Positions 46,077 to 56,281 of a DNA stretch of 64,000 bases are shown here, one piece after another. Both the position numbers and the translations under genes were made by a program. The stretch spans positions 1,178,001 through 1,242,000 of the forward strand of contig NZ_CP093311.1 of the NCBI RefSeq assembly GCF_024498955.1. The letters are read 5' to 3'. Source of the DNA: Thermomonas paludicola. GTDB taxonomy: Bacteria; Pseudomonadota; Gammaproteobacteria; Xanthomonadales; Xanthomonadaceae. A model generated the notes under the pieces. It was given only the letters and a program-made list of their open reading frames with translations. It did no database searches and had not been told where the DNA came from. The stretch's first letter is position 1. Each line of letters starts with the position of its first letter.

Positions 46077-47752
46077 GCGTGACGCGCAGGATTGTTCGTC
46101 GCGCCGCTGCCCAGCCGGCGGGGGAGTGGCCGGCGCATTGGCCGGCTGTATTGCGGCGGGTGCATGCCGCGCGCGGCAGTGATGCGACCACGGCGATGCC
46201 GCGACTGGCCGACCTGTTGCCCTTCCACGCACTGACGGGAATGGATGCTGCGGTCGAGCTGCTGCAGGCCGCCATCCAGCGCGACGCGCATGTGCTGGTG
46301 GTGGGCGATTTCGACTGTGATGGTGCCACGGCGTGCGCGGTGGGCGTGCGTGGATTGCGCATGCTGGGGGCGAACAGGGTTTCCCACGCCGTGCCCAATC
46401 GCATCGCGCATGGTTACGGGCTGACGCCGGGCCTGGTGGCTGAACTCGCTGGCCTCAAGCCCGACCTGCTGGTCACGGTGGATCATGGCATTGCTTGTCA
46501 TGCCGGGATCGCGGCCGCCAAGCAGCTTGGCTGGCAGGTGTTGGTCACCGATCACCATTTGCCTGGGCCAACGCTGCCGCCGGCCGATGCCATCGTCAAT
46601 CCCAACCAGCCCGGGGACACCTTTCCCAGCAAGGCGCTGGCGGGTGTCGGGGTGATGTTCTATGTCCTGTTGGCGCTGCGCGCGAAGCTGGGCGTGCAGG
46701 CCGATCTCGCCTCACTGCTCGACCTGGTTGCGGTGGGCACGGTGGCCGACATGGTGGCGCTGGATGCCAACAACCGGGCGCTGGTCGGCGCCGGCCTGCG
46801 CCGCCTGCGTGCCGGGCAGGCCTGCGCAGGCCTCAAGGCGTTGATCGATGTGGCGGGCCGCAGGCAAGACACTTTGGGCACCACCGACATCGGGTTTGCC
46901 ATCGGCCCGCGCATCAATGCCGCCGGCCGCCTGGAAGACATGAGCATCGGCATCGAATGCCTGCTCACCGATGACGCCACGCAGGCGCGCGAACTGGCAG
47001 CCATCCTGCAAGGCATCAACGAGGAGCGCCGCGCCCTGCAGGCCGACATGCAGGACGTCGCCGATGCGCGGCTGGACGGCATCGATGCCACGCACGCCGC
47101 CTGTTTGTTCGACCCCGACTGGCATCCCGGCGTGGTGGGGCTGGTTGCATCGAAATTGAAGGAACGCCTGCATCGTCCGGCGATCGCCTTCGCCCCCGCG
47201 GAACCGGGGAGCACGGTGCTGCGCGGCTCGGCGCGTTCGATCCCCGGCTTCCATATCCGCGATGCGCTGGCACTGGTCGATGCGCGCCATCCCGGGTTGA
47301 TCACGCGGTTTGGCGGGCACGCCATGGCGGCGGGATTGAGCCTTGATCGTGCCGCCTTCCCGGTATTTCGCGAGGCATTCACCCAGGTGGCCGCGGCGCT
47401 GCTCAGCGCGGAGCTGCTGACCGAAGACCTGCGCAGCGACGGCAGCCTGCAGCCGGAGGAGTTGCACATCCAGACCGCGCTCGCCCTGCGCGATGGCGGC
47501 CACTGGGGGCAGGGCTATCCCGAACCGTTGTTCGACGACGCGTTCGAGGTGCTGAACTGGCGCGTCGTGGGCGAACGCCACCTCAAGCTGGAGCTTGGCT
47601 TGGCCGGCCGCCGCTTCAATGCCATCCAGTTCGGCGGCTGGGACGGCAAGACGCCGCCACCGAGGATCCACCTTGCATATCGCATCACGCCAGATGACTG
47701 GCGCGGCGACGATGCGATCCAGCTGGTGGTGGTGCATCGGCAAGCGACCTGA
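46073..47752 (+). CDS. recJ: Single-stranded-DNA-specific exonuclease RecJ
   Basis: 559 residues, DHH-family phosphoesterase. Metal-binding motifs are DFDCDG (D79, D81, D83), VDHGIA, and TDHHLPG. The DHHA1-type region has GSARSIPGFHIRDAL and GGHAMAAGLSL, and the C-terminal OB-like domain ends near residue 555. It degrades single-stranded DNA 5' to 3' in recombination and mismatch repair. ATG at 46073 overlaps the rpfE stop. Confidence 0.95.
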   Translation: MSVTRRIVRRAAAQPAGEWPAHWPAVLRRVHAARGSDATTAMPRLADLLPFHALTGMDAAVELLQAAIQRDAHVLVVGDFDCDGATACAVGVRGLRMLGANRVSHAVPNRIAHGYGLTPGLVAELAGLKPDLLVTVDHGIACHAGIAAAKQLGWQVLVTDHHLPGPTLPPADAIVNPNQPGDTFPSKALAGVGVMFYVLLALRAKLGVQADLASLLDLVAVGTVADMVALDANNRALVGAGLRRLRAGQACAGLKALIDVAGRRQDTLGTTDIGFAIGPRINAAGRLEDMSIGIECLLTDDATQARELAAILQGINEERRALQADMQDVADARLDGIDATHAACLFDPDWHPGVVGLVASKLKERLHRPAIAFAPAEPGSTVLRGSARSIPGFHIRDALALVDARHPGLITRFGGHAMAAGLSLDRAAFPVFREAFTQVAAALLSAELLTEDLRSDGSLQPEELHIQTALALRDGGHWGQGYPEPLFDDAFEVLNWRVVGERHLKLELGLAGRRFNAIQFGGWDGKTPPPRIHLAYRITPDDWRGDDAIQLVVVHRQAT

Positions 47753-47762
47753 TGCATGCGCC

Positions 47763-47972
47763 TCAGCCGATCTTCGTCAACGCCGTGCCGTAGTGCGCGG
47801 CAACGTGGTCGGTCTTGTCGCTTTTGATTTCGTACTGCGGCTTGTCCCGGCTGGCGTGGTGGGTATGGCCCTTGTAGTCGAAGTCGGCCGTATGCACGCG
47901 GGTGATGTGGCCGCTGACGTGGCCGGCCTCGGAATTCCAGCGCACGTGGTCGCCTGCCTTGAAATGCGTCAT
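47763..47972 (-). CDS. Small Tudor-like (DUF2945/HVA1-family) protein
   Basis: 69 residues. The sequence FKAGDHVRWNSEAGHVSGHITRVHTADFDYKGHTHHASRDKPQYEIKSDKTDHVAAH matches the small hypervirulence-associated Tudor-domain family: a beta-barrel with the conserved WNSEAG and YEIKSDKTDHVAAH blocks. Its function in bacteria is unknown. It lies alone between recJ and the VIT/VWA gene, convergent with recJ. Confidence 0.85.
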   Translation of the reverse strand: MTHFKAGDHVRWNSEAGHVSGHITRVHTADFDYKGHTHHASRDKPQYEIKSDKTDHVAAHYGTALTKIG

Positions 47973-48165
47973 GTCCGGCTCCTTGATGATCTCCGTGGAT
48001 TGTGATCGGCCAGATGTGAGCGCGCCGTCTGCAAATCGTCATGCCTGCCTCGTGCCTGCCGGCACGTGCCGCGATGGTTGCGCCGGCTTCCTTGAGGCAA
48101 ACTCGGCTAACCCCAGCGGCCGTGTCGAGGCGTTGGCAGATGTAGTCCCTTCAACGGAAGCCGCC

Positions 48166-51081
48166 ATGCGCCGAATCACCCTGCTCCCCACAGCTGCCTG
48201 TTTGCTTGCCCTGACGTTCGCATCGCTCGCCCCCGCGCAGCAGGTGACAGCGGATGCTGCGCAGGTGCCGCCACGCCTGCTGCAGGTGACCGGCGCTGCG
48301 GACGTGCCCGTCAGCCTGCATTCGGCGGATGTGGCCATCGAGACCCACGGTGGTTTCGCCACCACGACCCTGGAGCTGGAGCTGCGCAACCCGAACAATC
48401 GCGTGCTGGAAGGTACGTTGCAGTTTCCGCTCGGCAATGGCCAGCAGGTTGCGGGGTTTGCGCTGGATATCGGCGGCGTGTTGCGCGATGCGGTGCCGGT
48501 GCCCAAGGCGCGCGGTCGGCAGGTGTTTGAAAGCGTCGAGCGCCGTGGTGTTGACCCCGGCTTGCTCGAGCAGACGGCCGGCAACCAGTTTCGCTTGCGC
48601 ATCTATCCCATTCCAGCACATGGCTCTCGGCGGGTGCGGCTGGTCATCGAAGAGGCCATGCCGCGTGATGCGGGGGCGTGGCGCATGGCGCTGCCGGTGC
48701 AGCTGCTCTCTGGTGCGGACGCATTTTCATTGCGGGTGAACGCCGCCGGCACCGCCGGCGCGCCCAGCGTTGAAGGCAACTTCGGTGCGCTGGCGTTTGC
48801 GCAGGATGCGCAGGGGTATCGGGCAGTCGTTCGGCGTACCGCATTCCGCGCGCAGGGAGGCCTGGTTCTTCGCTTTCCCGCCAGCAGCCGACCCATGACC
48901 TATTCGGGCGAACACAGCGGCGAACACTATGTGATGGCCGAGGTGCCGATCCCGCAATCTGCTGCACCGGACAGGAGACCCCCATCCAGCGTGGGGGTGT
49001 TGTGGGATGCCTCCGCCTCCGCGCGCACGCGTGATCGCGACGGCGAATTCGCGCTGCTTGATCGCTATTTCAAGGCGATGGGCAACGGACGCGTGCGTCT
49101 GCGCTTGCTGCGCGACGTTGGCGAAAATGGCGGCGAGTTCGACATTCGCAACGGGGACTGGACGGCCCTGCGGCACGCGCTGGAAGGCGCGGTCAACGAT
49201 GGCGCCAGCAATCTGTCCGATTGGGTACCGGATCCCGCCATCGCCGAATACCTGCTGGTCAGCGATGGCCTGCAGAACTACGGCGGCAAGATGTTCCCGG
49301 TGCTCGCCGCCCACCAGCGCCTGTACGCCATCAACTCGGCGGGCGCGGCATCCGACGGCAGCCGTTTGGCTGCGCTTGCGGATGCGCGTGGCGGACGGCT
49401 GATTGCATGGCAGGGCCGGGCTGCGCTTGCGGCTGCGGCGCATGCGTTATTGGGGCAGGGGGCGCGGATTGTTGAGCTGCACGGTGACGGCGTGGTGGAT
49501 CTTCAGGCCGAAACGCGCCAGGTGGATGCAGGCGTGCTGAGGATCGCCGGGCGTCTCACCGAACCGGCCGGCGTGATTCGGGTGACGCTGGAGGAAGCGG
49601 GGCACCGGCGCGCCATCCGCCTGGACGTCGCTGCCGCCTCCACCGGCGACACCGTTCCGCGACAATGGGCCAGATGGCAGATCGCCGCCTATGCGGGCGA
49701 GCCGGAGCGCCATCGCGCCGCGATTGCGCGGCTGGGCCAGCAGTTTTCCGTCGTGACGAGCGGCACCTCGCTGCTGGTACTGGAAGACGTCGCCGACTAT
49801 GTGCGCTACGACATCGCGCCACCGGCAGAGCTGCGCGATGCCGTGGCGCGCCTGCAGGCCGAGCAGCGCCAACAGCGCGAGGCGTCGCGCAGCGAGCGCC
49901 TGGATCAGGTGGCAGAGGCGTTTGCGGAACGGCTTGCCTGGTGGAAGACGGCATTCCCGAAAGACGCACCGATCACTCGCAAAGCCGTGCGCGCCTCTGC
50001 GGTGAATTCGACCACGCTGGAGAGCGTCAGCGTGGCGGGAGGCGCGATACCGCCGCCACCGGCTCCGGCCGCGGCCGAGCCCGCAGCCAGGGCGGCGGCG
50101 TCCGGGCGCGCCGATGCAGCGGCAGCGCCGGCAGCTGCCGACCAACTGGCCACGATGGCGCCAGATGAAACGGTGGCCACCATCCGCCTGCAGGCCTGGG
50201 CGCCGGATTCCCCGTATGCAAAACGCTTGCGTGCGGCACCTGCAGGCCAGATTTACGCCGACTATCTGGACGAGCGTGACAGCCACGCCAACAGCACGGC
50301 GTTTTATCTCGACGTGGCCGACCTGCTGCTGCAAAAAGGGCGCAACGCCGAAGCGATGCGGGTGCTTTCCAATCTTGCCGAACTGGAGCTGGACAACCGT
50401 CACGTCTTGCGCGTGCTGGGCTATCGCCTGATGCAGGCCAAGCAGTGGATGGCCGCCGTGCAGGTGTTCCGGCAGGTGCTGGCGATGGCCGAGGAAGAGC
50501 CGCAGAGCGGCCGCGATCTGGCGCTGGCATTGGCGGCGTCGGGACAGCGGCAGCAGGCCATCGAACAGTTGCACGACGTCGCGCTGGGCGATTGGGATCG
50601 CCGCTTCAACGGCATTGCCGCGATTGCACTGAACGAGATGAACGCCATCATCGCCACCAGTCCGAAGCCGTTGGAGACCGGGTTCATCGACCGTCGCCTG
50701 CTGCAGAACATGCCGCTGGACCTGCGCGTTGCGCTGGCCTGGGACAGCGACAACAGCGACATGGACCTGTGGGTGACCGACCCGAACGGCGAAAAGTGCT
50801 ACTACGCCAACAAGCGCACCTACCAGGGCGGATTGATTTCCAATGACTTCACCGGCGGCTACGGCCCGGAGGAATTCGTGCTGCGCAAGGCGAAGCCGGG
50901 GCTGTATCGGGTGGAAGCGCATTACTACGGTGATCGGCAGCAAGTGGTCACCAGTGGCACCACGCTCACCCTGTCGCTGAGCACCGGCTGGGGCACGCCG
51001 CGGCAGCAGGATCAAACCGTCACGCTGCGGCTGTCGGGCAAGGATGAGTCGGTGCTGGTGGGGGAATTCGAGGTGAAATGA
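48166..51081 (+). CDS. Large secreted VIT/VWA-domain protein with DUF2135-like C-terminus
   Basis: 971 residues from the ATG at 48166, with ACGGAAG upstream. An N-terminal signal peptide (about 1-24, ending PAQ) is followed by a VIT domain (about 28-160, with ETHGGFATTTLELELRNPNNRVLEGTLQFPLGNGQQVAGFALDI). A VWA-like domain starts about 275 (SSVGVLWDASASARTRDRDGEF); its metal site reads DASAS rather than DxSxS with a later Thr/Asp that I could not place. An Ala/Pro-rich linker at about 620-665 precedes a TPR-like stretch (about 690-840). The C-terminus has DSDNSDMDLWVTDPNGEKCYYANKRT, a DUF2135 domain. Probably periplasmic or outer-surface; role unknown. Confidence 0.85.
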   Translation: MRRITLLPTAACLLALTFASLAPAQQVTADAAQVPPRLLQVTGAADVPVSLHSADVAIETHGGFATTTLELELRNPNNRVLEGTLQFPLGNGQQVAGFALDIGGVLRDAVPVPKARGRQVFESVERRGVDPGLLEQTAGNQFRLRIYPIPAHGSRRVRLVIEEAMPRDAGAWRMALPVQLLSGADAFSLRVNAAGTAGAPSVEGNFGALAFAQDAQGYRAVVRRTAFRAQGGLVLRFPASSRPMTYSGEHSGEHYVMAEVPIPQSAAPDRRPPSSVGVLWDASASARTRDRDGEFALLDRYFKAMGNGRVRLRLLRDVGENGGEFDIRNGDWTALRHALEGAVNDGASNLSDWVPDPAIAEYLLVSDGLQNYGGKMFPVLAAHQRLYAINSAGAASDGSRLAALADARGGRLIAWQGRAALAAAAHALLGQGARIVELHGDGVVDLQAETRQVDAGVLRIAGRLTEPAGVIRVTLEEAGHRRAIRLDVAAASTGDTVPRQWARWQIAAYAGEPERHRAAIARLGQQFSVVTSGTSLLVLEDVADYVRYDIAPPAELRDAVARLQAEQRQQREASRSERLDQVAEAFAERLAWWKTAFPKDAPITRKAVRASAVNSTTLESVSVAGGAIPPPPAPAAAEPAARAAASGRADAAAAPAAADQLATMAPDETVATIRLQAWAPDSPYAKRLRAAPAGQIYADYLDERDSHANSTAFYLDVADLLLQKGRNAEAMRVLSNLAELELDNRHVLRVLGYRLMQAKQWMAAVQVFRQVLAMAEEEPQSGRDLALALAASGQRQQAIEQLHDVALGDWDRRFNGIAAIALNEMNAIIATSPKPLETGFIDRRLLQNMPLDLRVALAWDSDNSDMDLWVTDPNGEKCYYANKRTYQGGLISNDFTGGYGPEEFVLRKAKPGLYRVEAHYYGDRQQVVTSGTTLTLSLSTGWGTPRQQDQTVTLRLSGKDESVLVGEFEVK

Positions 51082-51164
51082 CCCGCCACCGAGCTGCGTG
51101 GAGACCGCCAGGCGTTGGCCCAACTGTTAGAATTGGCGGTCTTTTCGCACGTGATTTCCCAGCC

Positions 51165-52293
51165 ATGATCGAACTCAATCCCATCCGAGCACGCATCGCC
51201 GACCTCACCGGTCGCCTCGATTCGCTCCGGGGGTATCTTTGACTACGATGCCAAGCGCGAGCGCCTGGAAGAAGTAGAGCGCGAACTGGAACATCCCGAC
51301 GTCTGGAACGATTCCGCCCGCGCGCAGGCGCTGGGGCGCGAACGGTCGCTGCTGGACAAGACCGTCAACGGCATCCGCAATCTGACCGATGGCCTGGCCG
51401 GCGCGGGCGAGCTGCTGGACCTGGCGGAAATGGAAGACGACGAAGACACCGCGCTGGCGGTGGTGGCCGACGTTGATCGCTTCGAAAACGGCGTCGAGCA
51501 AATCGAGTTCCAGCGGATGTTTTCCGGCAAGCTCGATTCGGCCAATGCGTTTGTGGACATCCAGGCCGGTGCCGGCGGCACCGAGGCGCAGGACTGGGCC
51601 GAAATGCTGCTGCGCATGTACCTGCGCTGGGCGGAGTCGCGCGGCTGGAAGGCCGAACTGATGGAGGTGTCCGGTGGCGACGTGGCCGGCATCAAGTCCG
51701 CCACCTTCCGGGTGGAAGGCGACTATGCCTACGGCTGGCTGAAGACCGAAATCGGCGTGCACCGGCTGGTGCGCAAGTCGCCGTTCGACTCCGACAACCG
51801 CCGCCACACCAGCTTCACCTCGGTATTCGTGGCGCCGGAAGTCGATGACGACATCGAGATCGACATCAATCCAGCCGACCTGCGGACCGACGTGTATCGT
51901 TCCTCGGGCGCCGGTGGGCAGCACGTCAACAAGACCGAATCCGCGGTGCGCATCACCCACGTGCCCACCAACACGGTCGTGGCCTGCCAGACCGAGCGCA
52001 GCCAGCACGCCAACCGCGACCGCGCGATGAAGATGCTGAAGGCCAAGCTGTACGAGCTGGAAGTGCAGAAGCGCAACGCCGAAAAGGATGCGCTGGAGGC
52101 CAGCAAGTCCGACATCGGCTGGGGCAGCCAGATCCGCAACTACGTGCTGGACCAGAGCCGGATCAAGGATCTGCGCACGGGCATTGAACGCAGCGACACG
52201 CAAAAGGTGCTGGACGGCGATCTGGATGAATTCATTCAGGCCAGCCTGAAGTCGGGGCTGGAAGCCGGCGCCAAGCGCACCGACGCCGCGTGA
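51165..52293 (+). CDS. prfB: Peptide chain release factor 2 (programmed +1 frameshift)
   Basis: The ATG at 51165 opens a 25-codon frame ending CTT TGA (51237-51242). A +1 shift there continues in frame from GAC at 51241 to the TGA at 52291-52293, giving 375 residues. The catalytic GGQ is at 250-252 in [19 protein letters not shown]2 reads UGA and UAA stops; the frameshift is the known autoregulation, favoured when RF2 is scarce. An annotation lacking the shift would start this gene late. It is in the rpf neighbourhood between recJ and lysS. Confidence 0.96.
51229..51243 (+). promoter_or_regulatory. prfB +1 frameshift site
   Basis: GGGGG (51229-51233) acts as the internal Shine-Dalgarno-like element, followed by TAT, then CTT TGA C (51237-51243). 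This is the classic bacterial RF2 recoding signal, with the slip on CUU at a weak UGA. Confidence 0.95.
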
Positions 52294-52297
52294 CGCA

Positions 52298-53347
52298 TCA
52301 AGTCTGCGCGCGGACTGCGCGCAGGCTGCGGGCGCGCGCCGATGCCATCGACACGATGCGCGGCAGGCTGGACATCACGGTGACGATGCGGGTGGCCGCT
52401 TCCGGCTGTTCCAGGATGGCCTCGGCGGTGGCGTCGTCGGGCAACTGCGCGCCCCAGTAACCCACCCAGGCATCGCGATTGCGCTTTGCCGCGTACAGGG
52501 CGCGGTCGGCCATGCGCAGCGCGTAATCCCAGCGGCTGGCGGCCGAATGGTCGGCTGGCATGTCGAAAAACGGAATCGGCGCCAGCCCCAGCGAGACGGT
52601 GACCGGCCGGCAGGAATGCGCGGTTTCCAGCGTATAGGCCATTGCCTGGCGCAGGCGGGTTGCAACCTGCTCGGCTTGCTCGCGGGTCAGGTTGCTGCAG
52701 GCCACCAGGAATTCCTCGCCACCCCAGCGCGCCACCAGGTCGGTGGGGCGGCATGCCGCCTTCAAGCGCGTTGCCATCGCCACCAACACATCGTCGCCGA
52801 CATGGTGGCCGTAGTTGTCGTTGATGTGCTTGAAATGATCGATATCGATCAGGAACAGCACGTGGCGGGTGCCTTCCGGGCCGCGCTGGGCGACCATGGC
52901 ATTGAGTTCGGCAGTGGCGGCGTGACGATTGCTCAGGCCGGTCAATGCATCGACTTCGCTGAGCTGACGCAGTTGCTGGTGGCGTTTGCGCAGGATCAGC
53001 CCGAAGCCGCTTGCCGCCGCCAGCAGCAGCACCAGGATGGCGATGGAGGCCAGATACAGGAGCTGGTGCTTTTCGTTCTGGAGCGCCTGGATCTGGCTGT
53101 CATGACGCGCTTGCTCCAGCGCCCGCTGCGACGCCGCCATCTGGGTGCGTGCCTGCAGCTCGGCCAGCGCAGTGGCCTGCCTTGACAGGTTTCCTTGCAG
53201 GGTCAGGCATTGGGCAAGCTGGCCATCCAGGCTGTTCTGCGGCGCCCGCGCGGGTGCGTTGGCGGGTGCGGCCGGCAGCACGACGGCCAGCGCCACCAGC
53301 AGGGCCAGCGGCATCGAGCGGAACAGGTGGGCGAAGGGCTTGCGCAT
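52298..53347 (-). CDS. Membrane-anchored diguanylate cyclase (GGDEF)
   Basis: 349 residues from the ATG at 53347. A signal-like N-terminus (about 1-31, ending APANA) leads to a short periplasmic coiled segment (about 40-95), one membrane helix (about 97-118), and a GGDEF domain (about 128-310). The domain is intact: DALTGLSNR, DIDHFKHINDNYGHHVGDD, and the active-site GGEEF at 209-213. It should make cyclic di-GMP. It lies beside the rpf genes, whose RpfG degrades the same molecule. Stop is 5 nt from the prfB stop, convergent. Confidence 0.9.
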   Translation of the reverse strand: MRKPFAHLFRSMPLALLVALAVVLPAAPANAPARAPQNSLDGQLAQCLTLQGNLSRQATALAELQARTQMAASQRALEQARHDSQIQALQNEKHQLLYLASIAILVLLLAAASGFGLILRKRHQQLRQLSEVDALTGLSNRHAATAELNAMVAQRGPEGTRHVLFLIDIDHFKHINDNYGHHVGDDVLVAMATRLKAACRPTDLVARWGGEEFLVACSNLTREQAEQVATRLRQAMAYTLETAHSCRPVTVSLGLAPIPFFDMPADHSAASRWDYALRMADRALYAAKRNRDAWVGYWGAQLPDDATAEAILEQPEAATRIVTVMSSLPRIVSMASARARSLRAVRAQT

Positions 53348-53440
53348 GGCGGGCGGCCGGTTGGCTTTGCATGCATCAAGCAAGATGCGCGCCAGAAATG
53401 TGTCAATGTCCTGACGCGGCGCCCAGCGGCGCCGCTCTGC

Positions 53441-53446
53441 TATGAT
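53441..53446 (+). promoter_or_regulatory. Possible -10 element upstream of lysS
   Basis: TATGAT at 53441-53446 is a near-perfect -10 hexamer in the 247-nt divergent space between the diguanylate cyclase and lysS. No good -35 hexamer stands 16-18 nt upstream, so the call is weak. Confidence 0.3.
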
Positions 53447-53594
53447 TTTTGGCCGGGAAGGCGCTGTTGAAATCAGCGATTTCCTCGACTCCTCATCCAT
53501 CAGGGCCGGGCAATCCAGCATGGATTTTCCCGGCTCCTCCAGTGTTTCCCCCTGCTACCGCCGTCCACCGTCGCGTGGGCGTCACGGACCTGCC

Positions 53595-55106
53595 ATGAAC
53601 GAACCGCTTCCCCCCCAGCACGCTGATGAAAACCACCTGATCGCCGAACGTCGCGCCAAGCTGGCCGGGTTGCGCGAGCAGGGCATGGCCTACCCGAACG
53701 ACTTCAAACGCACCGATTACGCCGGCGATCTGCAGGCCGACTACGTCGATGCGGCGCAGTGGGGAAGCGAGGCGCTGGAAGCAACGGGGCGGCACGTTGC
53801 CATCGCCGGGCGCCTGCTGGCCAAGCGGGTGATGGGCAAGGCGGCGTTCGCCACCGTGCAGGACATGAGCGGCAAGTTGCAGCTGTTTTTGCAGGCCAAT
53901 ACGCTGGGTGAGACCTACGATGCGTTCAAGGGCTGGGACATCGGCGATATCGTCGCTGCCGAAGGCGGGTTGATGCGCACCAAGACCGGCGAGCTGTCGG
54001 TCAAGGTGAGCGCGCTGCGCCTGCTGGTGAAGTCGCTGCGGCCGCTGCCGGACAAGTTCCACGGGCTGGCCGACGTGGAGCAGCGCTATCGCCAGCGCTA
54101 TGTCGATCTGATCGTGACGCCTGAAGCGCGCGAGGTCTTCATCGCCCGTTCGCGCATCGTCGCCGCGATCCGCCGCTGGCTGGATGCGCGCCGCTTCCTG
54201 GAAGTGGAAACGCCGATGATGCATTACATCGCCGGTGGCGCGACTGCGCGCCCGTTCGTGACCCATCACAACGCGCTGGACCTCGACCTGTTCCTGCGCG
54301 TGGCGCCCGAGCTGTACCTGAAGCGGCTGGTGGTGGGCGGCTTCGAGCGCGTGTACGAGATCAACCGCAACTTCCGCAACGAAGGGGTGAGCACCCGCCA
54401 CAACCCCGAGTTCACCATGCTGGAGCTGTATGAGGCGTACGCCACCTACGGCGAGGTGATGGACCTGACCGAAGGCATGATCCGCGACGTTGCCCTGGAG
54501 GCGATGGGCGGCAGCGTCTTCGAGTGGGATGGCCATCGCATCGACCTGGCCCCGCGCTTCCGCCGCTGGAAGCTGGAGGAAGCGGTGCGCGAGTTGAACC
54601 CGGAGATTTCCGTGGCCGACTGTCGCGACCGCGACGCGCTGGCCGCGCACTGCGCGCGCCTGGGCGTGCACGTGAAGCCGGGCTACGGCTGGGGCAAGCT
54701 GCTGCTGGAAATCTTCGAGAAGACCGTGGAAGGCGGCCTGATCCAGCCCACCTTCATCACCCATTACCCGGTGGAGGTGTCGCCGCTGGCGCGTGAATCC
54801 GACAGCGAGCCCGGCATCACCGATCGTTTCGAGTTGTTCATCGGCGGCAAGGAGCTGGCCAACGGGTTCTCGGAATTGAATGACCCGGAAGACCAGGCCG
54901 CACGCTTCCGCGCCCAGGTCGAGGCGAAGGAGGGCGGCGACGACGAGGCCATGCATTTCGACGCCGACTACATCCGCGCGTTGGAAACGGGCCTGCCGCC
55001 CACCGGCGGGCTGGGTGTCGGCATCGACCGGCTGGTGATGTTGCTGACCGGCTGCAGCTCGATTCGCGACGTCCTGCTATTCCCGTACATGCGGCCGGAG
55101 TGCTGA
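53595..55106 (+). CDS. lysS: Lysyl-tRNA synthetase (class II)
   Basis: 503 residues from the ATG at 53595. The N-terminal OB domain (about 60-170) has [29 protein letters not shown]. The class II catalytic domain has motif 1 ([22 protein letters not shown]), motif 2 ([24 protein letters not shown]) and motif 3 near [15 protein letters not shown]. It charges tRNA-Lys. In Xanthomonas lysS also lies between prfB and rpfG. Confidence 0.97.
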   Translation: MNEPLPPQHADENHLIAERRAKLAGLREQGMAYPNDFKRTDYAGDLQADYVDAAQWGSEALEATGRHVAIAGRLLAKRVMGKAAFATVQDMSGKLQLFLQANTLGETYDAFKGWDIGDIVAAEGGLMRTKTGELSVKVSALRLLVKSLRPLPDKFHGLADVEQRYRQRYVDLIVTPEAREVFIARSRIVAAIRRWLDARRFLEVETPMMHYIAGGATARPFVTHHNALDLDLFLRVAPELYLKRLVVGGFERVYEINRNFRNEGVSTRHNPEFTMLELYEAYATYGEVMDLTEGMIRDVALEAMGGSVFEWDGHRIDLAPRFRRWKLEEAVRELNPEISVADCRDRDALAAHCARLGVHVKPGYGWGKLLLEIFEKTVEGGLIQPTFITHYPVEVSPLARESDSEPGITDRFELFIGGKELANGFSELNDPEDQAARFRAQVEAKEGGDDEAMHFDADYIRALETGLPPTGGLGVGIDRLVMLLTGCSSIRDVLLFPYMRPEC

Positions 55107-55218
55107 GGCCGGCGCCTTGTGCATCGGCCAAACGGGCTAGTCCCTTGCCAAGTGCGCGGATAGCGTGGAGGATGGCCAGAGACCACGTTTTCACGTGTCC
55201 GTCGGAATGGGGGCTCGC

Positions 55219-56277
55219 ATGGACGTCGTGATTGTTGACGATCAACCCTCCGCGCGTACTTTGCTGCGGCATATCGTGCAGGACATCGGCCCGCAGCTGG
55301 CGGTGCATGATTTCGGCGTACCGGAAACCGCGCTGGACTGGTGCCAGGACAATCGGCCGGACCTGCTGCTGCTGGACTACCGCATGCCCGGCATGGACGG
55401 GTTGGAGCTGGCCAAGGCCTTCCGCAAGCCGTTGCGCAACCGCGACGTGCCGATCGTGCTGGTCACCGTGGTGGGCGATGAACCGGTGCGGCAGGCGGCA
55501 CTGGATGCGGGGGTGATCGACTTTCTGGTCAAGCCCATTCGCCCGCGCGAACTGCGCGCGCGCTGCCGCAATCTGCTGCAGCTTCGCCAACAGTCGGAGT
55601 CGGTGAAGCAGCGTGCGCTGTCGCTGGAGCAGCGGTTGCTGGCGAGCATGCACGAGGTCGAAGAGCGCGAGCGGGAAACGCTGTCGCGGCTGGCGCGCGC
55701 CATCGAGTTCCGCGATTCCGGCACCAGTGCCTATCTGGAACGCATGGCGCACGTTGCCGGGCTGATTGCCGAAGGGCTGGGCTTGCCGGAAGAGCAGGTG
55801 CGCTTGATCGAACTGGCGGCGCCGCTGCACGACATCGGCAAAATCGCGATTCCCGATGCGGTGTTGATGAAACCCGGCCCGCTTGAAGAAGCGGAGCGCG
55901 ATCGCATGAAGCAGCATCCTCGCATCGGCTACCAGCTGTTGCAGGACAGCCAGAACCGCTTCATCCAGGTGGGGGCGCAGATCGCCCTGCGCCACCACGA
56001 ACACTGGAATGGCGGGGGTTACCCGGACGGCCTGCGCGGCGAGGAAATCCCGATCGAGGCACGGGTGGTCACCGTGGCCGATGTCTTCGACGCGCTGTTG
56101 TCGCCGCGCCCTTACAAGGAGGCCTGGAGCATCGGTCGTGCGCTGGAGTTCATCGGTGCGCAGAGTGGCGCGATGCTGGACCCTGCCTGCGTGCGCGCCC
56201 TGATGAACAACCTGCCGCGCCTGTACGATATTTGCGACCGGTATTCGCACGTCGCACCGCGCCCGGACTGGCCCTGA
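55219..56277 (+). CDS. rpfG: DSF-system response regulator RpfG (HD-GYP phosphodiesterase)
   Basis: 352 residues from the ATG at 55219, a little shorter than described RpfG. The receiver domain (about 1-120) has D53 in [13 protein letters not shown] as phospho-acceptor. The HD-GYP domain (about 160-345) has H204-D205 in [12 protein letters not shown] and the GYP at 267-269 ([10 protein letters not shown]), both intact. It degrades cyclic di-GMP when phosphorylated through RpfC. Four nucleotides separate its stop from rpfC. Confidence 0.95.
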   Translation: MDVVIVDDQPSARTLLRHIVQDIGPQLAVHDFGVPETALDWCQDNRPDLLLLDYRMPGMDGLELAKAFRKPLRNRDVPIVLVTVVGDEPVRQAALDAGVIDFLVKPIRPRELRARCRNLLQLRQQSESVKQRALSLEQRLLASMHEVEERERETLSRLARAIEFRDSGTSAYLERMAHVAGLIAEGLGLPEEQVRLIELAAPLHDIGKIAIPDAVLMKPGPLEEAERDRMKQHPRIGYQLLQDSQNRFIQVGAQIALRHHEHWNGGGYPDGLRGEEIPIEARVVTVADVFDALLSPRPYKEAWSIGRALEFIGAQSGAMLDPACVRALMNNLPRLYDICDRYSHVAPRPDWP

Positions 56278-56281
56278 CGCC

